64,000 nt of DNA from Panorpa germanica (lineage: Eukaryota; Arthropoda; Insecta; Mecoptera; Panorpidae): NCBI GenBank assembly GCA_963678705.1, contig OY783218.1:7636152-7700151 (forward strand), read 5' to 3'. The position numbers and the translations under genes are program-made. Below, piece by piece: positions 12,287 to 24,642 of this stretch (the first letter of the stretch is position 1; every line of letters begins with the position of its first letter). The notes under the pieces were generated by a model. That model was given only the letters and a program-made list of their open reading frames with translations. It was not told the origin of the DNA and ran no database searches.

Positions 12287-15200
12287 GATTCGCCCCCTTT
12301 GGGTGGGGCTAATATTGACAAGACTTGAAAATAATTTTTTTTTATCAAAAAAATAATAAAAACAAATAACTGTAAATATAAGAAGAAATATATATCATTT
12401 ATAGAATTTAAATGATATTGAAAAACGAAAATGAATTAAGTAGAGAAGATCAAGATATGGCATAGTCATTTAATGAAAATAATTAGTAATCAATGAGATA
12501 ATGCAGGCACTGGATTATTGATTATTATAAAATATTATGAAAGAAATCTCGAAAAATATTGTACTCTTCTACAAGATGCAGATGATCAGCCTTCTTCAAG
12601 ATTTAAAAGAGTGAGACATACAGAAATCATTTGGAAACCAACAAAATACAATAATTTAAACTATTGTATCTTTAAATTCAAACTCTACTTGACAAGACGT
12701 GTTCAAAAATGAAAGGTTGATACGCAGTAGCCTACAAGTGGTGTCTATATATTATTTTTCATTTTATTACCATTATGAATATTAGTTTATTTACATAAAC
12801 TATTTAACTTATCTATTATTTAAATCGTCAGTCGTAAATTAGTTGGGTAAATAATATGTAAAATAATTTAAAGACACTAGATGGAGCTCGCATTTTATAA
12901 TTCGTCTTTTAATAAGAAACAGCCGGTTTTGGTTGTTGTTAAACTCAAAGATATTTGTTTGAATTTGAAGGAACACAAGTACCACACACAATAAATTAGA
13001 AAATAAAATGTCTGCTGTGTCAGTTGATGTTTTCAACAATGTAAAAACGTGATATATAATTCAGCAAGAATAAAAGAAAATGAAATGAAAAATATATATA
13101 TGTGTGTATATATTAAAAGCACGTAGTAAAGTAAGCTAACAAAGTGATAAAAAGTGTGAAAAATAAAATACAAAATATAAAAACTTAATGTATAAATATA
13201 AAAAAGAAAAATCGCATATATTATGTATATGTATATATAATACATATATAAATATAGATAGACATTTACAAATTAATTTAAGAACAAAAATTGACAAATT
13301 TAATAATACGTTAATTTTTTGATAGTTATAGGATTTCGCTCCTCACATTTTTTGCACTAAAAATATATATTTTTGTTTAATTTTATTATTTTTTGGTTTT
13401 ATATAATTATTTATGATATTTATTTTCAGTACAAAAATATTAACCAATGTAATAATCGCGGAAATACATAACTATCAAATTTCTTTTAAATTTTTTAACA
13501 AATTTTTAAAATGATGTTGCACTTCTCGGCTAATAAATTTATTCAATATTTCAATTAAATGTTTATTATAATTATAAATTTTAAAAATTCTGTTTTAATA
13601 AAATAATAAAATGAATTCATGTCAATAATATTACAATGCAATATATTAATATATCACGGAAGAGCACTCTGAGAATAATAAAATAAAAAATTAATTTTTT
13701 ATTTCAAATAAAAGTAGAAATGATTATAATAATATTTTAAATAAATAAATGTTTTAATAAAAACTTAATCAAAAATTAAAATTACACACTTTTAACACAA
13801 TTAAAGTAAAAATAATAAAAATGTCAATAAAGTAACATAAAATCCACGTATACAATCAGATCGTCGAAATGTGAGGAAAATTATTCATATTAATAAAAGA
13901 ATAATAAATATAAAGAAGATTATATTATTAGAACAAATCAGTCATTTAATTATATCTCAACTTAGTCATTCTTTAATATTTTCTAATATTGGTAAACAAA
14001 AACGCAATATCAAAGTTTGTGAAACTAGAAATAGTCAACATGTTGATATAAATAATTTCAACATCTGGAGATTTTGATATCTTCTCAAGAAAACAATATT
14101 TTTTATTACACAAACTTTGAAACACATGCTTATAAATAAAATATCAGTTATTAGACAAATAAAGAACATTTGTTTAACTCATTAAAGCATTATTATCTAT
14201 TGCTAATTATATTAATTAGCGATATACGATGAAATTTTTAAAAGATGTTAAATAGTTGTAACAATTTATTTAAAATTTTCACCATTTGTTCTTCATGAGT
14301 TAAACACAAATAATAATATTATTAATTCATTTTAAATTGTTAATTGTATAAGTTAATCAATGCTTTTATTAAACCATATGTAAATATTCCACAAAATTGG
14401 AAATATTTTAAAGGGGATTAGTATTAGATTGACTTCTATTAAAAATATATTATTTCAAATACATTTATTCTACAGTTGACAAACTGTAACTAATAATATA
14501 AATAAAAAGGAACTTACATTGCAACGCTGCCTAAATAATAACTGCTCACTTTTAATTACAAATTGAACATAAAATTGAAAACAATAAATGCGACCAAAGA
14601 GAAAGGTTATTCAAAACAATACTAAGAAGGCTATGTTGTATAGAATATGTTACAGCAATATTCAGCAACAAATAATATAGGGTCCTTTGAAATACACATA
14701 TTAGACGACTCAGGCATTTACAAATAGATCTGTCCATAATCTCAAAATAAAGTAACAATGTCTAAATATAAATATATTTTTAAAACCTTGACTTTGGTGC
14801 GTATAATTTTTTATTTTGGGCAGAAAACGCATGTTTATTGTAGTCTGAATTAATAAACTATTTCATGTATTTATATTTTTAATTTCAGGAAATTGGTGAT
14901 TTTGATAAGTATTTAATTTTCCAAAATAACATTTCTTATAGTTTTCTAATTCAGGCTATGCGTTGTGTATTCAGTTTTACAAAATAAATTTAAAATATAA
15001 AAGTCACAGAAACTATTACAATTTTATCTAAATATTACCAGGAAAATAATCACAATAAATGTTAGATTAGAATTGGAATTTTTAAAACATGTATGATAAT
15101 TTTTTACGAATTCCAAAATCTTTTCCCATCAGATTTATAAATAATTTTTGCAGGAGAGTTTTTTAAAACTCAAAATCAATATTTAATCAATAATACAAAA

Positions 15201-17060
15201 GTGAATAAACATATTTGTTTGTGTGTCAAAAATATACCACAATATTAAATAAAAATTATTAAGAAAAGTGAAATAAATATTAATATAACATCAATGAACT
15301 CAGAACATCAACAATCCAATAACTAAAACAAATGCAAGAACTAAATTAACAACATTGTACTATCAAGATTTTAGCCCAAGAATTCAACAGAAGAATCATG
15401 AAGCGGAAAAAGTGTCTCAGCCGATTAAGAAAGTGGTGTTATATTTAAATTTATATGTGTAGAGAAACTTTAACAAATTTTCAAATTATATATTATTATT
15501 ATTATAATAAAAAAGACAATTTTTGAATTCTAGTTTTTAGTGTTAGTAGGAAGCATAACAAATTATAAAAACAAAATATTATTGAAACGAAATGTTTGGT
15601 GGACATATTTGAATAAATTAAATAAAAACATGAAGTCATAGATGTTGTATAAAAAAACGAATTGTTGTCAAGTAATAATGGCTTAATTTGTTTATTAATA
15701 AATTTGTTTTTAACAAAATATTTTTATGTATATCTTTTTAACTATAAGTTAGGTCTAAGTAGGAATAGTTTGAACTTCAGTCTAACTCAAAATTCATATT
15801 TCTGTTAACGTTGTTAAATTCATTGAAACGATTACTTCAAAATGTATATGTTTTTATTTAATTCGTCGGTTTTTATTGTGCAGTAAAATTGTTTAAACTT
15901 TTCGGTTGATAAATTGTTTAAAAGTTTATTCTGTAATTTAATTCCTGTAGACTTCAAAAACGTCTTAATAACAATTTTTATATTTGTTTAAGACACTATA
16001 AATTAGTATTATTACAACTTCTTATACAGTGTAGTGACTAGTGAAAATATACAGCAAATAAATATACAGATGTTATGGATAAAATAAAATAAAGTTTACG
16101 GTTCCAGATTCATATTGCTCTATAACTAAAACAATCGATATATTCTTTAAGATATATGTTTACGATGAATATCTAACAGCACCTTCTTTGATAAAAATGA
16201 AGAGGTAAATGTTATACAGAATGAGCATTACAAATGGATGCATTACAAATTATTAGACAAATTGACTACTGAAACAGCAAAAATAATGTAACCTTAAATA
16301 CATACATAATACTTCCTTTATATACATTTTATATACAATTTTGAAATGGTAAGATAAGATTATTTAGAAAATAACTTACTTTTACAGCTTTCTGCTAACT
16401 AATTCTTCTTGATTTTCAGAATAACAAGGCATTGGTGACAGGCAGACACTATTTAATGAAATTAAATGACATGCAACTAAAAAAATTTAAATTTGCTTCT
16501 GCAAATAAAACACTATTTGTTTAATAAACTCTGAAGATTATAGAAAATCACTCACACATTACACATAACACACTTTAACAATATTTTTATAAGCTTTGTT
16601 TATTTAATGACATTTAATGAGGATAAAAACAATCCAAGAATCCACAATATTTTACTATTTAGTCGTACTTTTCGTTACTTATTATTAATCCAAATATTGT
16701 AGCCTATAATAAACTATATTACACACTGACAGTTAATAGTAATCTAATGATTTATAAAATGTTTAATAATTAATAGATTTTTTTAAATTAAAGAACAAGT
16801 TTTAACGTATTGTTTATTTTTATAAATAAAAATAACTTTGACAGCCCGCATGAAATCAATCCATTTTTAACGTTCACCGGATATGGACTACACTTATTCA
16901 TTTGTAAATTTAAGGAAAGGAAATTTCGTAAACACAAAATAAATGGTACGAAATTTGAAAAAAGAATTTGAAAGATAACTTATATTGCATTTAAATAATA
17001 ACAAGTTATATTATACATAAATGTAACATATTATGATATATAAAACAAATTTTATTACAT
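12287..17060. other. AT-rich intergenic region, nothing recognised
   Basis: Extremely AT-rich sequence with low-complexity runs such as the TA/TG-rich block at 13080-13260. Open frames here are short, compositionally biased and lack any recognisable motif. A candidate poly(A) signal for the upstream gene is AATAAA near 12354. No gene, RNA or clear transposon was found. Confidence 0.6.
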
Positions 17061-18259
17061 TTATTTCTTTATGTATGCAACTATTACACTGTAGGTAACA
17101 TAAGCCTCATTTTTAGTCTCGTGCACTAATTTAATTTTTTTAGCAGTTGTCATAAAGTCTTTGTTGAATTCATCACAGAGATGTTCCGAAGATGGCTTCA
17201 TGATTTTCTTTACTTTTTTATAAACTGAAAAAAATTAAATTAACCAGTGTTTCTCCATCTATATTCCAAGACGAAATTTTAAGTAAATACACAAATATTT
17301 ATTTCAACATGCTACAGTAATTGTATAAAACTTACCTTCAAATGTCTCTAAATTTATTGTATGAACATTTTTCTTAAAGTTGCAGACAATATCTTTGAAT
17401 CCCACTTGCTTTAAATATTTTTGAACATTTTCCAAAGGTAAGTATGTAATAATAAGGGGATATAAGTTGTTTCAAATCTACAAGGTGTTGGCTCCATTTT
17501 GAATCGTTCATTAAGACTTCATACAGCTCAAAGAATTTGTAATCGACCAATATAAGAACGATTCCATCGCCTCCTGGTTTGAGGAGACTGTATATATTCT
17601 TAAAGCATTGGCTGAAATATTCAAATTCAAATTATTTAACAGAATAATATTATTTACGTTATTATTACGAGATAACTATTAGTGACATCTTCTTTGTCAG
17701 TTGGAAATAGCAAGTACAACCTTCTCAACAATAATGTTACTTATTCCGTTTTCTATTCAAAAATAATATTGTACTTGATTCGCATTTTTTCTTCTTAACT
17801 TTCAGTAACTTTCTTAACTACAGTAGTCCCTCGGATAATACAGGTTCTCTTTCAAGATACTCTACTAAATATATAATTAAAAATGAATTACCTTTGGTTC
17901 TGCACTAAATGTAAAGTGAATAACGACGTGATATGATCATATTGCTTCGTAATTTTCAAATTTTCATCTCCAATATCAATAATTTGAAATTTAATTCTTG
18001 GTTCCTTATTACCATATTTTTCCTTTGCATATTTCAACATATCAGGTGATATATCAGATGCTACAATCTTCTTAAACTTCTCTGAGAGTGAAGGTAATAC
18101 ATAGTCGAACGTCACATCTCCTGGACCACATCCGATATCAATTAAAGTGTCATCTTCTAATCCCTTCCAGTTTAATTTATCTTTAAATTCTTTTAGTGAT
18201 TCTCTGCATTCTTTTCTCTGAAATATGTTTAATTGTGCGTACAGAGCAGGGTTCAACAT
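17061..18259 (-). pseudogene. JHAMT-like methyltransferase, copy 1, frameshifted
   Basis: Three exons as in its neighbours: 17892-18259 (start ATG at 18259), 17336-17611 and 17061-17224, with intact GT-AG sites in the family's phases. Exon 1 encodes the SAM-binding motif DIGCGPGD at residues 41-48 and the acidic ASDIS motif. Exon 2 is 276 nt where copies 2, 3 and 4 have 278. The missing two bases fall just after the PYYY segment (about 17450), where relatives read YxxEDP. The frame then meets a stop, losing roughly the last 80 residues, although both flanking segments and exon 3 (ending AYIKK) still read well in the original frame. This indicates a recent inactivation or an assembly error. 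On family grounds the ancestor was a cytosolic SAM-dependent carboxyl methyltransferase. It is the last gene of the tandem array. Confidence 0.8.
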
Positions 18260-19444
18260 TTTTGAAACCGGTTATCAAAAATCAGGCTCCGTTTTTATCC
18301 ACACTTGACTTTGAATAATGCTTAGCTTTAGAACATAGTTGTCAGGAGGTACGTGGTCTAATAAATCACATTACGTAATGCCAAGTATGTTTCAGTGTTT
18401 GTTAACATCACAATGTAATTTGTTATCGCACTACTCGCAGCAATTATAAAACAAGAATTTTCAAATTTACGATTTTATTTAATATTACTCGATAAACATA
18501 TATTTAAGATTAATTTAATATAAAAAAGTTAATTTTTACAAAACATTTTTAGCTTAATATAATGCTAGATTAAAAAAACAAATTATATTTGTAGTGTGGG
18601 TGCCAGAATCCTTTTTTTGATTATGATAGTACCCACTAAACGTAAAACGTAAATTTATATATTATTTAATATAACATTTTTTACCTAACATTACGTTTTA
18701 TTCTGAATTGAAGTTTACTAAAATTTTGTTGCATATTGATATTAAATAATGTTAAACAAATCTTTTACCAATTGTTTCAATTTATTTAATATATGTATAT
18801 TTAACATTATATTACGCCAGAAAAAGTGAATTTATGTTGAAAGATAACTTTTGTTTTGCAACCTTACCTATACCTTCATAAACCTTAAAGTATTTATTTA
18901 TGAGGTAAACTTTCTTACGTTAAATATAGAATTTTACAGAAAATGTTATTATCTTTTTTAGAAAAAAATTCCCATGAAAGTAAAAATTATCGCATAGACA
19001 TTTAAAATTTAATGAAACAGTTATTTATTTTAATTATAATGCATTAAAAATATTAAAGAAATGTTATTTTTTAAATATTTTTATTATAATTTAAGAAAGA
19101 TTGCACAAAAGATTTCAAAATCGCGCAGATATTTAAAATATAATAAAGCAATTACTTATTTTAGAGCACAACGTACAGAACTGCATCAAAAAATTTCAAA
19201 AATCTGTCATTTTTTTTAGAATAAAATACCCAAGAATATAATCTTAAGAAATACAGAAAATGTTACTTCTAAAAATTAAAAATACAATGTTTTCATCGTC
19301 CTTAATAAGAGTATAATATCCCTTATTTATCTTAATTAATACAAAAAAGTTTTATTTTGAACGCCTAATCAGCATGCAACTATAAATACACAAATAAAAG
19401 TATATGTGATTGCATACTGATTATATTATTTATTTAATCGTTAT
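18260..19444. other. Spacer between array copies 1 and 2
   Basis: About 1.2 kb of AT-rich sequence that holds the upstream region of copy 1 and the 3' flank of copy 2. Loose internal similarity (AAATGTTATT, CATTTAAAATTTAATGAAACAG-like strings at 18990-19150) suggests worn tandem duplication, but no clear unit can be defined. No gene seen. Confidence 0.5.
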
Positions 19445-21165
19445 TTAATCTTTCTTAATGTATGCAACAATTGCACCATAACGTATATACGCTTCATCTT
19501 TTGTACTGTGCAACATATTAATTCTCTTCGAGATGTCCAATCTGTCCTTCTCGAATTCAGGTAACAGGTGCTGCGATGTTGGTTTGAGAAATTTGATCAC
19601 TTCGTAACACACTGAAAATTAAATTACTTTTTGTAAAATTATCGTAGTTGAATAAACCACATGCAGTAATATTGAAGAGAATGCGGGGCGAATGATTAAA
19701 CATCTCTTGTACAGATATAGTTCGGGAGGTCTTGCTTACAAGTTAGCAAGTACCCTACAAACAATGTTGACAAGATTCGTATTGGATTCGTATTAAATTC
19801 GAACGGATCAAACCGAATCGCATTAAAATCGTATTAGATTCGGACGAGATTTAGAGAAATTGTTTGTAGGGTAGGCATACGTTCTTAACTAAATATTACA
19901 CTATTTATTCTTAAAATTTCAGACGTAGGTCTGTGAACTTTGGAAAAACGTATTCGGTAACCCTCACCGTCCACAAATATATATTTACCTTTAAGGAAAT
20001 TTAAATCCACAGTTCGCACTTCCTTTTTCAATCGACAAATATTGGTTTTAAAACCAGCTTCCTCTAAATATTCTTTGAAAGTTGCAACGGGATCTTCCAT
20101 GTAATGATACGGTGTAATAACTTTTTGCATGTCCAATAGATGTGAACTCCATTTAGGATCATCCATTAATGCCTGATATAGCTCGTAAAAGTTGGAACTG
20201 ACCATTAAGACAAGAACTGCGTCGCCTCCTGGTTTTAATAGGTTGTATATGTTCTTTATGCAGCATCTAAAAACACAATATAAAATCAAATATTTTTGTT
20301 ATTTAAAAAATGATCTTCGTTTAAATTGATGAATCGCGGAAAATGCTAACTATATATGTTAACAAACTTTGTTCCGTGGGTTGAACCAATAAAATAACTA
20401 AAACTAAAATAAGAAACAGTTGTATCTTCTAATATTTAACATTTTTGATCTATTAAAAGTGTTGCAATGGAATGTTTCAAAGTGGCTCAAAGCCAAAGAA
20501 GGTTTTGATAACAGGGTGCATGTATTCGTAAGTTAGAATCGCTTTGATCTATAATACTTGTCGATTTATAGGTCTAGATTTACTATTAGTCATAGGACAT
20601 TCTCTTACTCTAATTAAAATTTTATTATATTATACTGTATTATAAAATAAAAGTTTCTAAATAGATGTCTCTAAGAGCATCACTGTTACCACCATATAAT
20701 AAAACATGCATTAGTTTAGGTGGAGAAAGTTTATAATAATCTACTGCAAGGTTAAGCACTTAGGTTGGTATGACTTCTTAAACACTTTACAACTTACCTT
20801 TGATTTTTTGGAAAGTTTAAACAAAAAAATGATGTAAGGTGATCAAACTGCTCCGTAATTTCTAAATTTTCATTGCCAATATCTAATACTTGACACTCAA
20901 GTCTTGCTTCTCTGCTCCCGTATTTTTGTTTTACAAATTCTAACATATCTGGTGATATATCTGAAGCTACGACCTTCTTAAACTTTTCCGAGAGTGCCGG
21001 AATAACATAATCAAATGTCACATCTCCTGGACCACATCCGATATCAATTAAAGTGTCTCCTTCTAAATCTTTCCACTTTAATTTATCTTCAAATTGTTTT
21101 AAGGATTCCAATGCTGTTTCTCTTTGAAATCCATTTATTTTTGCGTACGAACCCGGTTTAAACAT
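19445..21165 (-). CDS. Juvenile hormone acid methyltransferase-like protein, copy 2
   Basis: Exons 20798-21165, 19989-20266 and 19445-19611 join in frame into 270 residues, a normal length for JHAMT. The family is a class I SAM-dependent methyltransferase that, in its founding members, methylates the carboxyl of farnesoic or juvenile hormone acid in the corpora allata. Visible motifs: DIGCGPGD at 41-48 and ASDIS with Asp69 (SAM binding), LLKPGGDAVLVL opening exon 2, and MEDPVATFKEYLEEAGF in the C-terminal half. Gln14 of the silkworm enzyme is kept (GFQRE), but the Trp120 position is Phe. Copies 1-3 form one subgroup. A 119-bp MITE lies in intron 2. True substrate unknown. Confidence 0.88.
19753..19871. 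mobile_element. Miniature 119-bp TIR element (mariner-type target site)
   Basis: It starts CCCTACAAACAAT and ends ATTGTTTGTAGGG, a perfect 13-bp inverted repeat, flanked by TA on both sides (19751-19752 and 19872-19873). TA target sites suit Tc1/mariner-derived MITEs. The interior contains GATTCGTATT repeats in both orientations. It lies in intron 2 of array copy 2. Intact termini suggest a fairly recent insertion. Confidence 0.7.
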
Positions 21166-22567
21166 TTTTATTCACGAAGAACACAGAATTGTTAATAATA
21201 ACACAGATGCTTCAAAGTCAAATTTGTATATTAAAATCTGACGTCTCCATCTAAACGCGCATGCTTCTATTGATTGTACCTTGAGTGTACATTAGTAGCA
21301 GCGCTAGTGTCTAAAAACTTAATCCTAAGCATCATTACCAGCTTCTGTTTCAATTTTACTTTTAATTCAATCGTAAATTGTATGTTTACAGAATAGATTC
21401 ATTCCGTGATGCATTTTGTCGTATTTTAATTTAATTTCGAATTACTTACTGCCCATGCGTTTTTTGTTCCATTCTGATTATTTCGATTGTGAATAATGAA
21501 AGTGAAAACATTTATAAGTGATATTTCTGATAATATTATTCTTTGGAATAGAGAAAATAAACATTATATCAGTATACATATTGTTTTAATTTATTTCGAA
21601 ATGAATTTCTCCTTCTTTTTATGGTAATCACAATTTGTACGTTATAATATAAAAATTGTATTTATGTATGTCGACGATTTATGTAAACATGCATAAAGAC
21701 TTATTCTTTTATTTAGAAAGTATCGAGTATCCACATATATTTTAAAACTATTATTCCAACCAATTCCAATCTGCTATATAATTGAAATTAACATAAAAAT
21801 AAAATTAAAACAGTAACTGAGAATGTTACTTTAGCTTTCAGGCGTCAGCACCTCCACTTTTTCAACTAAATTTTGATAGGCGGGTATACGTATCTTTCAG
21901 CCTCCACTTATGTATTCAATATATTAGAGCCACAGGACCCGGTGGAGGACCAGAGACATAACATAAAAGATTTAAACCCATTCCCTATTTAGGTACATTT
22001 ACCCTATAAAGGTACTCCATTATTATCTGAAACTGTTATTGACTTAATTAAATTGTATTTTAAGTGAAACTTTTTCTTTGGTCTAAGGTCGGTCCTTTAT
22101 ATCACTGCCTCTTTTGTTTCAACATCTAAGTGGAACTTCAAAACAGTGGAATAATAAGACGTATAGGGGTTTGGCACGCTGCTCAATTTGATCACTTTCT
22201 TCAGCTCTCACGCGGAATTAATTGTATCTACCCATAACTGATTTCAAACTTATCTAAAATTATCTCTTTCTTCTTTTTACTTCTCACGCAAATTCGGTTG
22301 TCTCTAAACCGTTTTTGTAGAACTATATTCAGCCAGGGTCTCTTTAGAACCCCGTGAAATCTAATTTATATAATAACTGTATAATTTATTGAAAAATTTG
22401 TATTGAAACATCAAATGTAAGGTTGTAGAAGATGAAATCTTGCAGCTTTATTACATTGTTAAATACAGTATATGTTGGCTGTACATTTTTAAACGACCCT
22501 CGTACACTAAAGTAAGTAATACACATTGTAAAAATGTTTATTGATTTTGATTGAATTTAATTTTTAT
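21166..22567. other. Spacer between array copies 2 and 3
   Basis: About 1.4 kb comprising the upstream region of copy 2 and the 3' flank of copy 3. No coding exon or element with clear ends was recognised; the stretch at 21830-22350 is less AT-rich but has no supported frame. Confidence 0.5.
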
Positions 22568-24642
22568 TTAATTTTTCTTGACATATGCAACCAGTGCACC
22601 ATAACTGAGATAGCCTTCATCTTTTGTTTCATGTACCATTTTTATTCTTTTCATAATTTCTAGCAAATCCTTCTCGAACTCTGCGGACAAATGCTGCGAT
22701 TCTGGTCTAAGTAACTTCATCATTTGCAAATACACTGAAAATGACATAATTGATTAGACAGACGAACAAAGACTACAAAGATAAAAGTCAATGGGTTTGT
22801 GTCCTATGTCTTAATTTCTACAAAAGTGTACTATATATTGATAAAGTTGGTTACTAGAACCTCAAATGTTCAATTATTTTTAAATAACTCCTTATATGTT
22901 AGGAGATATTAACAATTAAAAAGATAATTTTGTCTCTTTAATTATTAAAGGGCTTCAACGTTGTACATATTCCAAATGCATGTGACATCACAACCGCTGC
23001 CAACCTTACAGCTCATAAATTTCTGCTATATGTATTTATATATCAAAATATCAAATATTATTTATAGCTATTTCAAGGAACAATAAAATTCCAATATTAT
23101 GTCTGCCTTAGCAGGGTTAAATAAAATAAAAACTTATTATGCTTTGAGTTGACTTGATTATTTGATTACCAACAGCTACAAAACATTACCACAGCACTGA
23201 CCTACTCAACAAATAACTGACGTTTAAAATACATTTCACGTCATACAAATATGGCCGACCATTTCTAGCGCTAAAACTATAATTCAAATTTTTAATTGCT
23301 ATATCTCCGTCAACATTTAGTTATTTAATAAAATAGATACGCCAATACACATTTATTAACATCAATTTCAATCAACAATTGAAAAATCGAGCACCAAAAA
23401 AGGAGGACACAAGCCCATTGTATTTGCTGTAGTTATAACATCTTTTCAAAATTAATATTGCCTTCTTTCAAAAAGTGTAGTTTGGTATTAGAATAAAATA
23501 AAATATATGATATAAAGAGCCCTGAATCAAAACACATTTCTACAGCATTTTTTAAAATGAGTAAATCTCAAAATAATAATTACGCCTGGAAAGCATGCTA
23601 CACAAATTACATGTGTTAAATAATACAAAAATTAATTAACAAAATATATGTAAAATTATATGTAATGAAATTAAAGAAAAATTAAAATAAATTCCTTAGC
23701 TAATTTTCAGTAGAACTTCAATTATCTGAGCGCCCCAAATTAAAGAAATTGTTCATTTAACACCTTATTTGGCTGGTTACAATATTATATCTTACTGTAT
23801 ATTATCTTTATAAATATTGCACCCCACGCTTTTATTATTAAACTATAATATTACCTTATAGGAAGAGTGAATGAATTGTAACTGTGCTTACGAGATACTT
23901 ACCATCAACATCTTCCAAACTGAAAGTGTGTACGTTTTCTTTTAGGTGACAAATACTATTTTGAAAACCAACTTCTTCCAAATATTTTTTAAACTCTGCT
24001 AAAGGATCTTCCATATAATAATATGGAGCGATAATTCCTGTTTTGTCCATCATATGTAGAGCCCATTTAGGTTCTTTCATTAACACCTCAACCAATTCGT
24101 AAAGTTTGAAGTTTGACATTATCACAAGAACACCATCGCCTCCTGGTTTTAACAGGTTATATATATTCTTCAAACAGGTTCTAAAAATCATTAGAAAAAA
24201 TATGTGAACTATATAACAAACATTTTGCTATATAAGAAACATTATCTTTTATTTAATTTAGATGCAATACTTACCTTTGATTTTTCAAAAAGTTTAAACA
24301 GAAGAATGATGTAACATGATCAAACTGTTCTGTAATTTTTAAATTTTCATCTCCAATATCTAGTATTTGATATTCAATTCTTGGTTCCTTGCTACTGTAT
24401 TGTTCTTTCGCATATTCTAACATTTGTGGTGAAATATCTGATGCTACAATCTTTTTAAACTTGTCAGAAAGTGCTGGACGTACATAATCAAATGTCACAT
24501 CTCCTGGACCACATCCGATGTCAAGTAAAGTATCATCTTCTAAATCTTTCCAGTTTAGTTTATCTTCAAATTGTTTTAATGAATCTGAAGCTTCTTGTCT
24601 TTGAAATACGTTCACCTTTGCGTATAAAGCAGGGTATATCAT
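22568..24642 (-). CDS. Juvenile hormone acid methyltransferase-like protein, copy 3
   Basis: Exons 24275-24642, 23903-24180 and 22568-22734 give 270 residues, exactly the exon lengths of copy 2. SAM motif DIGCGPGD, ASDIS, LLKPGGDGVLVI and MEDPLAEFKKYLEEVGF are all present, and the frame is intact to a stop after YVKKN. Exon 1 ends FCLNFLKNQ, with Phe at the Trp120-equivalent position; Gln14 is kept (VFQRQ). Intron 2 carries a 626-bp MITE (22792-23417). Close relative of copies 1 and 2. Cytosolic SAM-dependent carboxyl methyltransferase by family; substrate not deducible. Confidence 0.88.
22792..23417 (+). mobile_element. TGGGCTTGTG-family MITE, full length, in copy 3 intron 2
   Basis: Begins TGGGTTTGTGTCC and ends GGACACAAGCCCA, so the termini form inverted repeats of about 13 bp. 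The 626-bp interior has no coding frame. Flanks are TCAA/TTGT, not a clean duplication. It shares over 500 bp with the copies at 25211, 31905, 33534, 38663, 40579 and 63147. Confidence 0.85.

Noticed and set aside
13033-13245. Tyr/Ile/Phe-rich open frame
   Set aside because: It reads a TA/TG-rich low-complexity stretch; composition alone explains it.
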